A stretch of DNA of 39,744 nt from Thermoflexus hugenholtzii JAD2 (GTDB lineage: Bacteria; Chloroflexota; Dehalococcoidia; UBA2979): NCBI GenBank assembly GCA_945903275.1, contig CAMDNW010000016.1:1-39744 (forward strand), written 5' to 3'. The position numbers and the translations under genes were made by a program. The stretch's first letter is position 1, and each line of letters begins with the position of its first letter. The notes beneath the pieces are model-generated. The model made no database searches. It had not been told where the DNA came from and saw only the letters and a program-made list of their open reading frames with translations. This document shows positions 8,563-16,142 of this stretch, piece after piece.

Positions 8563-9444
8563 ATGGTCACGAACGCACAAGAGAACGCAGTCTCGCCGGC
8601 TGTCCGCGCACGCGCGCGACGGGACCGCGACGAAGAATTGCTGGTCTGGCCAGACCTAGTGTTTATAGAGTTTATTTCTGCGGTCCTCTTCACCGTCACG
8701 TTGACGATGCTGTCGATCGCGATCAATGCGCCGCTCCTCGACCGTGCAAATCCTGCTGTCACGCCGAACCCGTCGAAGGCACCGTGGTACTTCCTAAACC
8801 TGCAAGAACTATTGCTTCACATGCACCCTGCACTTGCCGGCGTGATCGTGCCAACCGTTGCTCTGATCGCGCTGGGCGCTATCCCCTACTTCGATCAGTC
8901 CAACGAGGGACAGGGTGAATGGCTGTCGACGCCCAACGCTTGGAAGCTCACTTGGATCGGCTCCATCGTCGGTACAGTTGTTACGCTGCTGCTCGTGCTG
9001 TGGGATGGCAGCAAGCATGTCGTGCTGTGGGCGATGGTTACCGGCAACGCCGAGTCCGACTGGCCCAAGTTCTTGGACTGGACACGAGGAGCGCGCGCTC
9101 TGCAAGACAACTTGCCATGGCCGGAAGCGCTCCGGAACATCCCGCTCGGCTCCAAAGTGTTGCGTACTGATCTGCTCGGATTGCCACCGATCGATCTCAA
9201 CGTTGATATCGCGGCTGTCATGGTCGAGCAATTAATCCCGACTGGACTGATGATCGGCTTGCCGGTTCTGCTGTCGCTCGTGCTGCACAAAACGGGTATT
9301 GCGCAGACTCGCCGCGACCACATGATCGCGCAGTTCGCGGGCTTCATCGCGGTGTTCGTCGTCTTGACACTGCTCGGTACCGCGTTCCGCGGTCAGGGCA
9401 TGGAGCTGCTCTGGCCGTGGGAAGTCAAGCCGCCGGTATCCTGA
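8563..9444 (+). CDS. petD: Cytochrome b C-terminal / subunit IV-like protein
   Basis: A 293-residue protein matching the C-terminal half of cytochrome b. NPSKAPWYFLNLQELL near residue 70 contains the quinol-site motif in the PWY form seen in many bacterial subunit-IV proteins, where others have PEWY. Five hydrophobic segments can be seen, two more than plastid subunit IV: one before the motif, two after it, and two near the C-terminus after a long soluble stretch. The ATG has AGGAAAGG just upstream. With the b6-like gene before it and the Rieske gene after it, it forms the quinol-oxidation core of the complex. Confidence 0.9.
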   Translation: MVTNAQENAVSPAVRARARRDRDEELLVWPDLVFIEFISAVLFTVTLTMLSIAINAPLLDRANPAVTPNPSKAPWYFLNLQELLLHMHPALAGVIVPTVALIALGAIPYFDQSNEGQGEWLSTPNAWKLTWIGSIVGTVVTLLLVLWDGSKHVVLWAMVTGNAESDWPKFLDWTRGARALQDNLPWPEALRNIPLGSKVLRTDLLGLPPIDLNVDIAAVMVEQLIPTGLMIGLPVLLSLVLHKTGIAQTRRDHMIAQFAGFIAVFVVLTLLGTAFRGQGMELLWPWEVKPPVS

Positions 9445-9469
9445 GTCTGAACGAGCAAGGAGTGCGATC

Positions 9470-10162
9470 GTGACCAATCCACGCTCGACAAACGAAGCAC
9501 CGGATATGGGCGGCTCCCCTGCGATGGGCGAGAGTGGCGATGCGTGGCGTCAAGCACTGGCAACCCGGCGCACCGTGCCTGCGTTAGCAAATGCGCCCGG
9601 TGCTCAAGCCTCGCGGCCGGACATCGAGGCATCGCGACGCACCTTTATTCGCGGCTCATTTCTGGGCGGTCTCGGCCTTGCTCTGCTCGGCTCTGTCGGC
9701 TTCCTGCTCGACTTCTTGTACCCACGCAACGTGCGAGGCTTCGGCGGCCCGGTGCCCGCCGGGAAAGTGGCTGACTATAAGAAAGGTGCTGACCCCAAGC
9801 ACTTTCTCGACGGTCAGTTCTGGGTCGTTAACCTCGATGCTGAAGAATCTCGCACCGGTGGTTCCGGCGGCGGAGCTGGTCTAGTCGCGCTCTGGCACAA
9901 GTGTCCGCACCTTGGGTGCACGGTGCCGTGGCGGCCTGAATTCACGTACGAAGGTGACAAAGGTTGGTTCCGCTGCCCCTGCCACGGTTCGACGTATACC
10001 AAGTCAGGCATCCGGATCTACGGTCCGGCGCCGCGTTCGATGGATACCATGAAGATCGATGTGGATGGTTCAGGGAATGTGATCGTTCAGACGGGCCAGC
10101 GGACGCTCGGCGGTCCCGATAACCCGCAGCGCGGGATAAAGCCCCCCGGTCTACCGGCGTAA
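9470..10162 (+). CDS. Rieske iron-sulfur protein
   Basis: A 230-residue Rieske subunit that carries a [2Fe-2S] cluster and passes one electron from quinol to the c-type acceptor. Box I is CPHLGC (Cys145, His147, Cys150) and box II is CPCHGS (Cys169, Cys171, His172). Cys145, His147, Cys169 and His172 would bind the cluster, and Cys150 and Cys171 would form the disulfide. A single helix near residues 62-80 follows SRRTFIRG, a twin-arginine-like signal-anchor, which fits Tat export of the folded domain. A long low-complexity N-terminus of ~50 residues precedes it. The C-terminus extends beyond the usual end with a Pro/Gly-rich tail. GTG start with AGGAG upstream. Confidence 0.95.
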   Translation: MTNPRSTNEAPDMGGSPAMGESGDAWRQALATRRTVPALANAPGAQASRPDIEASRRTFIRGSFLGGLGLALLGSVGFLLDFLYPRNVRGFGGPVPAGKVADYKKGADPKHFLDGQFWVVNLDAEESRTGGSGGGAGLVALWHKCPHLGCTVPWRPEFTYEGDKGWFRCPCHGSTYTKSGIRIYGPAPRSMDTMKIDVDGSGNVIVQTGQRTLGGPDNPQRGIKPPGLPA

Positions 10163-10207
10163 CGTGAGCATCGTGCGTCGAGTGCGCCCATTCGGAATGG
10201 TAGGCCG

Positions 10208-11368
10208 ATGAACACTAGCAAACAGGTCAACATCATGATCGGGTCGGTCTTCGCCGCTTTTGTGCTTTTTGTCGGGTACATGGGTTACGAGAGCACGCGT
10301 CAGGCACACGCCCGCGAGGAGATCACCGAGCGGGTAGCCGAGCGCGGCGCGCGTATCTACGTGAACAACTGCCGCACCTGCCACGGCCTTGAAGGCGAAG
10401 GGCACGTCGGGCCCCCGTTGAACACCAAGGCGTTTCTGCTGTTGCGCCCGGGCAACCGCTATGGCCTTGAGCCCACACCGCAGGGTGAATCCGACGCGGT
10501 GCAGGGGTTCCTGTTTAACACCCTTGCCTGTGGCCGCACGAACACGTTCATGCCGCTCTGGGCGCAGCGGTTCGGCGGCTCGTTGTCCGACACCCAGATC
10601 AGCCAGCTCGTCACATTGATCACCGAGGGCCGCTGGGACATCGTTCGCGAAATCGCGGTGGACCACGACCCAGAGATTTATGCTGACCAGCTTGTGCCGC
10701 CGCTGCCCAGTTCGGCCGAACTGGCGAAGCTGCCGCGGGGCGAGCAGCGCCGTCTTGCGGCGGAGCGTAATGCTCTCGTGGAGCACGAAGTTGTGGAGAT
10801 GCGCGAGCAGATTGAGAACGGCTTGTACCCTGAGATTATCAAGAAGGGTCAGTCGGCGGCGCTGGTACAGGATCCGTCATCCCTCTCGATCACTGAGAAG
10901 AACTGTGGCCAGTTCAGTGCGGAGACCGCTGCAGATATACGCGGCCGCGACCCGCTGGCCGCAGCGCTGTCCGCACCCGCTGCGGGGGCGGCCCCGCCTG
11001 CCGCGAGCAGCGCGCCCGCCGCCCCTCCGGCGCCCGGGACCATCGTTGTCGATCTGCTCGACACTTTGAAGTTGAGTAGCGTCCCCACGTCAGCGCCAGC
11101 TGGTGCCGTGACCTTCCGTGCCGATAACAAGGGCGCGATCATCCACGAGCTCGCGGTCTATAAGACCGACCTTGCACCTGAAGCCATTCCGATTATGGCT
11201 GGCCGTGCCGATGAGGCTAGGGTGCAAGTCGTCGGCCGTACCAAGAACCTACCAGGCAAGCAGCGCGAGGATCTGCGGTACAACTTGCAGGCTGGAAAAT
11301 ATGTCTTGGTATGCAACATCCCGGCACACTATCAGTCCGGTATGCGTACGGCCTTTACCGTCGAGTAA
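10208..11368 (+). CDS. Membrane-anchored cytochrome c fused to a cupredoxin domain
   Basis: A 386-residue electron carrier. An N-terminal helix (about 8-26) anchors it. A cytochrome c domain follows with one heme site, CRTCH (Cys55, Cys58, His59), and a FMPLW segment near residue 115 that can supply the Met ligand. After a Pro/Ala-rich linker (about 255-285) comes a blue-copper-like domain: His313 in IIHEL, then Cys369, His374 and Met379 in VCNIPAHYQSGM, the full set of type 1 copper ligands. Both redox centres would lie outside the membrane. Placed last in the bc operon, it is the likely acceptor of electrons from the Rieske protein, possibly relaying them from heme to copper to the next oxidase. 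The start was taken at the ATG before the anchor. Confidence 0.88.
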   Translation: MNTSKQVNIMIGSVFAAFVLFVGYMGYESTRQAHAREEITERVAERGARIYVNNCRTCHGLEGEGHVGPPLNTKAFLLLRPGNRYGLEPTPQGESDAVQGFLFNTLACGRTNTFMPLWAQRFGGSLSDTQISQLVTLITEGRWDIVREIAVDHDPEIYADQLVPPLPSSAELAKLPRGEQRRLAAERNALVEHEVVEMREQIENGLYPEIIKKGQSAALVQDPSSLSITEKNCGQFSAETAADIRGRDPLAAALSAPAAGAAPPAASSAPAAPPAPGTIVVDLLDTLKLSSVPTSAPAGAVTFRADNKGAIIHELAVYKTDLAPEAIPIMAGRADEARVQVVGRTKNLPGKQREDLRYNLQAGKYVLVCNIPAHYQSGMRTAFTVE

Positions 11369-11379
11369 GAATCGGGCAG

Positions 11380-11412
11380 ACTCGGGCGGCGTCGTTCTGG
11401 CGCCGCCCGAGT
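11380..11412 (+). terminator. Hairpin terminator after the bc operon
   Basis: A perfect 12-bp GC-rich stem with a 9-base loop begins 12 bases after the cytochrome c-cupredoxin stop codon. There is no T-run after it, so it may stop or slow transcription or protect the 3' end of the message rather than act as a classical intrinsic terminator. Confidence 0.6.
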
Positions 11413-11448
11413 AATATGCGGGGCCCCACTGGGGCGAAGGGGGAGACA

Positions 11449-11568
11449 GTGTCAGTAGTGACGGGTAAGCGTTACCGCTGCCCCAAGTGTGGAGCGGAAT
11501 TCATCGCAACCAAGGGCGGCGACGGTGTGCTCCGGTGTGACACCGACACCGACATTGAGCAGGTCTAG
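11449..11568 (+). CDS. Desulforedoxin-like small protein
   Basis: A 39-residue protein with GKRYRCPKCGAEF, a KGGDGVLRC segment and a short acidic end, the pattern of desulforedoxin-type rubredoxin-like domains, which bind one iron or zinc through C-x2-C and a later Cys-Cys pair. Only three cysteines remain; the position expected to be the fourth is Asp. It could therefore bind metal with an Asp ligand or have lost tight binding. The GTG start follows a GGGGGAG at 11439-11445. It lies between the bc operon hairpin and a paralogue. Confidence 0.65.
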   Translation: MSVVTGKRYRCPKCGAEFIATKGGDGVLRCDTDTDIEQV

Positions 11569-11580
11569 GAGGCACGCACA

Positions 11581-11724
11581 ATGGCTGTTGCACTCGGGAA
11601 GCGCTACAAGGAAGACTCAAGCGGGATTGAGTTGCTGTGCATCAAAGCCGGCGATTGCAACCTGAAGATTGACGGCAAGGGCATGGAGGAACTACAGCCA
11701 AAAGTGCTGCCGTCCGCCGACTAA
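11581..11724 (+). CDS. Desulforedoxin-like paralogue lacking the metal-binding cysteines
   Basis: A 47-residue protein, MAVALGKRYKEDSSG at the start, with a LLCIKAGDC segment and KGMEELQPKVLPS at the end. It aligns with the desulforedoxin-like family along its length (GKRY, K-x-G-D, GKPMEE-like end). The C-x2-C knuckle is replaced by EDSSG and the later Cys-Cys pair by KID, leaving two cysteines at other places. AGGAGG at 11567-11572 overlaps the stop of the preceding paralogue and lies 8 bases from the ATG, so it is well set up for translation. It may be a diverged partner without metal, or an early stage of decay. Confidence 0.6.
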   Translation: MAVALGKRYKEDSSGIELLCIKAGDCNLKIDGKGMEELQPKVLPSAD

Positions 11725-11773
11725 GAACCGCAGCTCCTGTCTGCGGCAGATGTTTTAATCCCGCACAGTATGA

Positions 11774-11807
11774 AGAACCCCGGCTCAAGGCCGGGGTTCT
11801 GAGTTTT
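11774..11807 (+). terminator. Intrinsic terminator
   Basis: An 11-bp perfect stem (11774-11784 with 11790-11800) with a 5-base loop is followed by GAGTTTT. It comes 50 bases after the desulforedoxin-like pair and separates it from the yqeY gene. Confidence 0.85.
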
Positions 11808-11845
11808 GGTCGTCCTCCAGTACCATGAATGCTCAGGAGGACGCC

Positions 11846-12298
11846 GTGCCCATTGTGCAGCAGATCCGCGACCAACTCCCCGAGGCCGTCCGCGCTGGCG
11901 ATACCCGACAGCGAGACATCCTACGCCTGTTGATCGCCGCCTTCGATAACGTCCGCATCGCCGCCCGCCACGAACTGAGCGATGACGAGGCCATCACCAC
12001 GCTCCAACGCGAAGCGAAGCAGCGCCGCGACTCCATCGAGCAGTATCGCGCCGGTGGCCGTGACGACCTCGTCCGCCACGAGCAGGACGAACTCGACTTC
12101 ATCGTCGCCCTGCTCCCCGCCGAACTGAGTCCCGAGGAACTCACCGCGATGGTGAGTGCCGTGATCGCTGAGGTGGGTGCGGCTGGCCCCAAAGACATGG
12201 GCAAGGTCATGGGGTCACTCGTAAAGCGTGTCGCAGGCCGCGCGGACGGTGCGCAGGTGAGCGCACTGGTGCGGGAACAACTGGCGAACCTGACATGA
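11846..12298 (+). CDS. yqeY: GatB/YqeY domain protein
   Basis: A 150-residue stand-alone YqeY protein, related to the tail of the GatB amidotransferase subunit that contacts tRNA. Recognisable parts are VLRLLIAAF-like helix 1 (here LRLLIAAFDN), EAKQRRDSIEQYRAGGRDDL, and the C-terminal GPKDMGKVMGSLVKRVAGRADG. Its role in bacteria is poorly defined. The GTG at 11846 was chosen because AGGAGG at 11835-11840 lies just upstream; the ATG at 11825 would put that site inside the gene. Its stop overlaps the next start as ATGA (12295-12298), so it is coupled to the HD phosphohydrolase gene. Confidence 0.88.
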   Translation: MPIVQQIRDQLPEAVRAGDTRQRDILRLLIAAFDNVRIAARHELSDDEAITTLQREAKQRRDSIEQYRAGGRDDLVRHEQDELDFIVALLPAELSPEELTAMVSAVIAEVGAAGPKDMGKVMGSLVKRVAGRADGAQVSALVREQLANLT

Positions 12299-14460
12299 CC
12301 GCGGCGCGCAGTCCGCGCGATGCAGTAAGCCGCCCCGGGATGCCCCCGATCCTGCTCGGGATCCTCGCGGCGCTCGTGCTGGCCGTCGGCCTGTTCCCGT
12401 GGTTCCCCTTCGCGACCCGGCTCACCGAAGGCGGGCACGCGCCATGGACGCTCATCGCGCCTCGTGTCCTCTCGTTCGATTCCGTCGTCCGTACCGAGCA
12501 GGTGCGTACCGAGGCCGCTCAGGCTGTTCCCGATGTCTTGGTGCTCGACCCCGCCGTCCGCGACCGCGAACTCGCCGAACTCGACCGCCAGGTCGCGTTG
12601 ATCGAGCAGTTCCGCACCGCCCCATCGTTGGTCGGCAGTGTGCGTGAATCCTCGATCCGCATTGCATCGCCTGCACTCTCGCCCGCCGCCGCGCAGACGT
12701 GGGCAGTGGCCCCGCCCGAGGAATTCGCGTTGATGACGGCCGAGGCCCGCGGTGCGCTGGGCCGCACCCTCTCCGGCGCGTTGCGCACCACCGACCTCGA
12801 GGCCGCACGAGGCCGCGCGACCGGCTTCCTTTCGCCTCAGTTGGCCGCGCCGCAAGCGCAGGCGATCAGTGCCTTGCTTGCTCCGCTTGTTGCGCCGACG
12901 CTCGTGACCGATCAGCAGCGTACGACGGCGCTCCGTGCCGAGGCGCGTCAGGGCCAGCCGCCAGTGCATGTCAGCCACGGGCGCGGCGACGTGCTTGTCA
13001 CGGAGGGGCAGCCCCTCACCGCTGCCGATCTGGAATTGCTCCAAGTGGCTGGTCTGGCCAGTGGACGGATGCGGTTGGGTGAGATCGTCGCGGCCTTGCT
13101 GATGGCCGCTCTGATCGGAGTGGGAGTCGCGGGGTATGTGACAACGGTGCGTCCGATGGCGCTCCGCACCGCGGCGCGGCAGTTGCTCTATGTCGCACTG
13201 CTGGGCGTGACGGTGCTCGCCATCAAACTGCTGTTGCCATTGGCGCTCCCAGACCTCAACCGGCAGTTCCTCGCCTATGCGTTTCCCTTTGCGGCGGCAC
13301 CCCTCATCGCGGCGGTGTTGCTCGACGCTGGCCCTGCGTTGATGCTCGCGCTGCTGCTGGCCACCGCGAGCGCGTTTGTGTCCTCCTACCTCCCGCTGAC
13401 GCAGGGCGATGCCGTCGGCGGCTTGGACGCGGTGCGTACCGGGCTCGTCACCGCCGTGTCGTCTTGCGCGGCGCTGCTGCTCGCCGCCCGCGCTGAGCGC
13501 CCGCAGCGCTACCTGCTCGCGAGCGCCGCCGCCGCTGCGGCCACCGCGACTGTTCTCTTCGTGATCTGGTGCATTGATGCTGACCGTTCGCTGCGTGATC
13601 TGCAGTGGCTCGCGACGGCGGCAGTAGCCAACGGCGTGCTCACCGCAGGGATCTCGATGTCCGCGATCGCCTTGCTCAGCCGGCCATTCGGCATCGTGAC
13701 CCGGGTGCAGTTGATGGAACTCACGCAGTTGAGCCAGCCGCTACTCCGCCGCCTACAGGACGAGGCGCCCGGCACCTTCCAGCACTCGGTCGTCGTCGGT
13801 AACCTCGCCGAGCGTGCCGCGGAGCGCATCGGCGCTGATCCATTGCTCGTGCGCATCGGCGCGTACTACCACGACGTCGGCAAACTCACCGCGCCGCCCT
13901 TCTTCATCGAGAACAGCGGTGAGACCAACCCGCACGACGCGCTTGACCCCCTCCAGAGCACCCGCGTGATCCTCGGCCACGTGACCGCCGGCGTGCAGAT
14001 TGCGCGCGAAGCGGGGCTGCCCGAGGCGGTCGTCGCTTTCATCCCCCAGCACCACGGAACCCGCCTCGCGGTCTTCTTTTACCGCCGCGCCGCCGAGTCT
14101 GACCCCAACGTCGACCCCGAACGGTTCCGCTATCCCGGCCCAAGGCCCCAGTCGCGCGAGACCGCCCTCGTCATGCTCGCCGATGCCAGCGAGGCGGTCG
14201 TGCGTGCCAGCGCCGACCGCTCGCCCGACCGCATCCGCGAACTGGTCGAGACCGTGATCCGCGAGCGCGTCGAAGAAGGCCAGTTCGACGATTGCGAACT
14301 TTCGCTCCACGATCTCCGCGTAGTGGCGGACTCCTACGCGAGTGCGCTGAACGCCGTCTACCACCCTCGTGTCGAGTACCCCCAGCCCACCGCTCGCGAA
14401 CTGGCGGGTCGCCGAGGCGTCCAGCGCATCGAGGCTGGCGACGCGCCCGAATCCCGTTGA
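12295..14460 (+). CDS. 7TM-HD phosphohydrolase (PgpH-like cyclic-di-AMP phosphodiesterase)
   Basis: A 721-residue membrane enzyme. An N-terminal helix (about 18-38) is followed by an extracytoplasmic 7TMR-HDED-like domain to about residue 260. Then comes a block of six or seven helices (about 262-460) and a cytoplasmic HD domain. HD motifs include FQHSVVVGNLAERAA, YYHDVGK with His526-Asp527, and IPQHHGT. The architecture is that of Listeria PgpH and YqfF, which cleave cyclic-di-AMP. The substrate is inferred from the family. In many Gram-positives this gene precedes ybeY; here it is followed by purQ after a 123-base gap instead. It starts inside the yqeY stop. Confidence 0.88.
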   Translation: MTAARSPRDAVSRPGMPPILLGILAALVLAVGLFPWFPFATRLTEGGHAPWTLIAPRVLSFDSVVRTEQVRTEAAQAVPDVLVLDPAVRDRELAELDRQVALIEQFRTAPSLVGSVRESSIRIASPALSPAAAQTWAVAPPEEFALMTAEARGALGRTLSGALRTTDLEAARGRATGFLSPQLAAPQAQAISALLAPLVAPTLVTDQQRTTALRAEARQGQPPVHVSHGRGDVLVTEGQPLTAADLELLQVAGLASGRMRLGEIVAALLMAALIGVGVAGYVTTVRPMALRTAARQLLYVALLGVTVLAIKLLLPLALPDLNRQFLAYAFPFAAAPLIAAVLLDAGPALMLALLLATASAFVSSYLPLTQGDAVGGLDAVRTGLVTAVSSCAALLLAARAERPQRYLLASAAAAAATATVLFVIWCIDADRSLRDLQWLATAAVANGVLTAGISMSAIALLSRPFGIVTRVQLMELTQLSQPLLRRLQDEAPGTFQHSVVVGNLAERAAERIGADPLLVRIGAYYHDVGKLTAPPFFIENSGETNPHDALDPLQSTRVILGHVTAGVQIAREAGLPEAVVAFIPQHHGTRLAVFFYRRAAESDPNVDPERFRYPGPRPQSRETALVMLADASEAVVRASADRSPDRIRELVETVIRERVEEGQFDDCELSLHDLRVVADSYASALNAVYHPRVEYPQPTARELAGRRGVQRIEAGDAPESR

Positions 14461-14550
14461 CCTACGCTACCGCAAACGACCGCAGCGTCCGGCCCGGTCG
14501 CTCGCGCACAAGACGATCCGTACAACGACAGCCCGTAACCATCGCCTCGA

Positions 14551-14556
14551 TATACT
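14551..14556 (+). promoter_or_regulatory. Possible -10 box upstream of purQ
   Basis: TATACT lies 28 bases before the purQ start in the gap after the HD phosphohydrolase gene. No convincing -35 hexamer is visible 16-18 bases upstream, so the call is weak. Confidence 0.3.
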
Positions 14557-14583
14557 GGCTGTATCCCCCGTCTGGAGGCCATG

Positions 14584-15282
14584 ATGCGTGCGGCGGTAGT
14601 CGTCTTCCCCGGCACCTGGAGCGATGGCGACTGTATCTACGCGCTCGGCCGTGTGGGTGTCGAGGCGTACCGTGTCTGGCACCGTGAAGCCCCGGTGTTC
14701 GCACCCAATGACCTGGTTGTGCTGCCGGGCGGCTTCTCCTACGGCGACCACCTGCGATGCGGCGCGATCGCCCGTTTCTCGCCGGTGATGCAGTCCGTCC
14801 AGGCGCACGCCGCCGCTGGCGGCCTTGTGATCGGCATCTGCAACGGCTTCCAGATTCTCTGCGAGGCCGCGTTGCTTCCCGGCGTGCTCATGCGCAACGC
14901 CTCGCTACAGTTCCGTTGCATGCCCACCCATCTCGTCGCTGAGAATCACGCATCGCCGTTCACCCGCGGCATCGTGATTGGCCGCGTACTCGCCGTCCCC
15001 ATCTCCCACGGCGAAGGCAACTACTTTGCCGACGCTACGACCCTCGACATGCTCGAAGCCACCGGCCGCGTCGCCTTCCGCTACGCGGACGCCGCGGGCC
15101 GCGTGAACTCCGAGGCCAACCCGAACGGCGCGCAGCGCAACATCGCCGGCATCCTCAACGAACGTGGCAACGTCCTCGGTATGATGCCCCACCCCGAACG
15201 CGCCTGTGATCCGCTCCTCGGCGGCGAGGACGGCAACGCGATATGGCAGTCGGTGCTCGGTGTGGTGACGGTTGGAGCATAA
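14584..15282 (+). CDS. purQ: Phosphoribosylformylglycinamidine synthase, glutaminase subunit
   Basis: A 232-residue class I glutamine amidotransferase that supplies ammonia to PurL. The catalytic triad is Cys86 in GICNGFQIL with His203 and Glu205 in MPHPERA. The N-terminal VLPGGFSYGDHLRCGAIA segment is specific to PurQ. ATG codons occur at 14581 and 14584; GGAGG at 14574-14578 is better spaced from the second. Its partner PurL lies 1.3 kb downstream beyond a toxin-antitoxin pair and a membrane protein. PurS, the small subunit normally needed with this short form of PurL, is not seen in the window. Confidence 0.96.
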   Translation: MRAAVVVFPGTWSDGDCIYALGRVGVEAYRVWHREAPVFAPNDLVVLPGGFSYGDHLRCGAIARFSPVMQSVQAHAAAGGLVIGICNGFQILCEAALLPGVLMRNASLQFRCMPTHLVAENHASPFTRGIVIGRVLAVPISHGEGNYFADATTLDMLEATGRVAFRYADAAGRVNSEANPNGAQRNIAGILNERGNVLGMMPHPERACDPLLGGEDGNAIWQSVLGVVTVGA

Positions 15283-15289
15283 TAAGCGC

Positions 15290-15510
15290 ATGCAAACACG
15301 CGCCTCTACGCGGTCATTCTCGAATCTGGTGATGACGGCTGGATCACTTTTGAGGTTCCCGCGTTCCTAGGCTGCGTGACGCAGGGTCGCACCCGCGATG
15401 AAGCTTTGGCGAACGCGCGTGAGGCACTCGAACTGACAATCGAGTCCATGCTCGAACACGGCGAGTCCCTGCCGGACGAAGAACTTGAGGTCATCGAGGT
15501 CGCCGTCTAA
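15290..15510 (+). pseudogene. hicB: HicB-family antitoxin with a frameshift at its start
   Basis: From 15301 the frame reads RLYAVILESGDDGW, EVPAFLGCVTQGRTRDEALANA and a Leu/Glu-rich end, a typical short HicB (partial RNase H fold) that masks HicA. The family start falls where ATG occurs at 15290, but that ATG is in another frame: two extra bases in a CGCG run (about 15299-15302) separate it from the HicB frame. In the correct frame there is no ATG, GTG or TTG between the stop at 15283 and the body of the domain. The stop TAA at 15508-15510 abuts hicA. Either a real two-base insertion, a sequence error, or a rare start codon is involved. Confidence 0.7.
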
Positions 15511-15735
15511 GTGCCTGACCTGCCCGTCATCTCGGGCGATGATTTAGTCAGAGTACTCTGCACGTTTGGGTACAGCATCGAACGTACGCGCGGCAGCCAC
15601 AGGCAGCTCGCGGCTCCGGGGCGGCGCTCGCTGACCGTACCGAGGCATCGTGAACTTGCTCCCTGCACGCTCCGCGCGCTCGTCCGCGACGCAGGCCTGA
15701 CTGTCGAGGAGTTCTCCGCACTGCTCGATCCCTGA
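15511..15735 (+). CDS. hicA: HicA-family mRNA interferase toxin
   Basis: A 74-residue dsRBD-like toxin of type II toxin-antitoxin systems. ISGDDLVRVLCTFGY, RTRGSHRQL (with the catalytic His), a LTVPRHRE strand and LRALVRDAGLTVEEF all match the family. HicA proteins cleave mRNA when free of HicB. Its GTG starts directly after the HicB stop with no gap, so its translation depends on that of hicB. The order antitoxin then toxin is less usual for hicAB but is known. The toxin appears intact while the antitoxin's start is disrupted. Confidence 0.85.
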   Translation: MPDLPVISGDDLVRVLCTFGYSIERTRGSHRQLAAPGRRSLTVPRHRELAPCTLRALVRDAGLTVEEFSALLDP

Positions 15736-15853
15736 CTCATTCTCGGCTCTGCTCGTAAATGTGCTCGCGTGACTTCGTGGGGTTCACACACCCGAGGGGG
15801 TCATTGTGGCAACGTCTCCCACCGACGACTCTGCAGTTCGTTTCGATGTGGAC

Positions 15854-15900
15854 TATCCAGACGGAACGCAACCGGCTTACGGTTGCGTTCCGTCTGGATA
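15854..15900. repeat. Perfect 21-bp inverted repeat with 5-base loop
   Basis: Bases 15854-15874 are the exact reverse complement of 15880-15900; the loop is GCTTA. It lies inside the DUF4389 gene at the point where the reading frame changes. There is no T-run after it and it is within coding sequence, so it is unlikely to be a terminator. Confidence 0.95.
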
Positions 15901-16079
15901 TGATCATCCCGATCCTGATCGTGCTCTCGTTGCTATCGCGCCCCGGATTCGGCTCGCCCGGGGATAGCGAGTCCGGTGACAACGGCATGCGGTTCGAGCG
16001 CAACGAGCGCCGCGGTATGAATGGCGACTCCGCTTCGCGCGCCGCGGTGGCTGGCGGCGGCATCCTTGTCGCGCCAACC

Positions 16080-16142
16080 CTGCTCATGCTGCTCATGCTG
16101 CTCATGCTGCTCATGCTGCTCATGCTGCTCATGCTGCTCATG
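16080..16142 (+). repeat. Seven tandem copies of a 9-bp unit (CTGCTCATG)
   Basis: Seven exact copies of CTGCTCATG occupy 63 bases, followed by a changed eighth unit CTGCTCGTT. They encode Leu-Leu-Met repeats within a membrane helix of the DUF4389 protein. The unit is a multiple of three, so copy-number change would keep the frame. Confidence 0.97.

Noticed and set aside
11833-13044. Open frame of 403 codons on the minus strand across yqeY and the HD phosphohydrolase gene
   Set aside because: Crosses two real, coupled plus-strand genes and is Arg-rich and low in complexity.
15854-15900. Inverted repeat as a transcription terminator
   Set aside because: It lies inside coding sequence with no T-run and genes continue on the same strand.
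16077-16142. Minus-strand His-Glu-Gln repeat encoded by the nine-base repeat
   Set aside because: The plus strand carries the DUF4389 homology on both sides; the minus reading is only the complement of the repeat.
16080-16142. CRISPR array
   Set aside because: The tandem units are 9 bases with no spacers; no cas genes are nearby.
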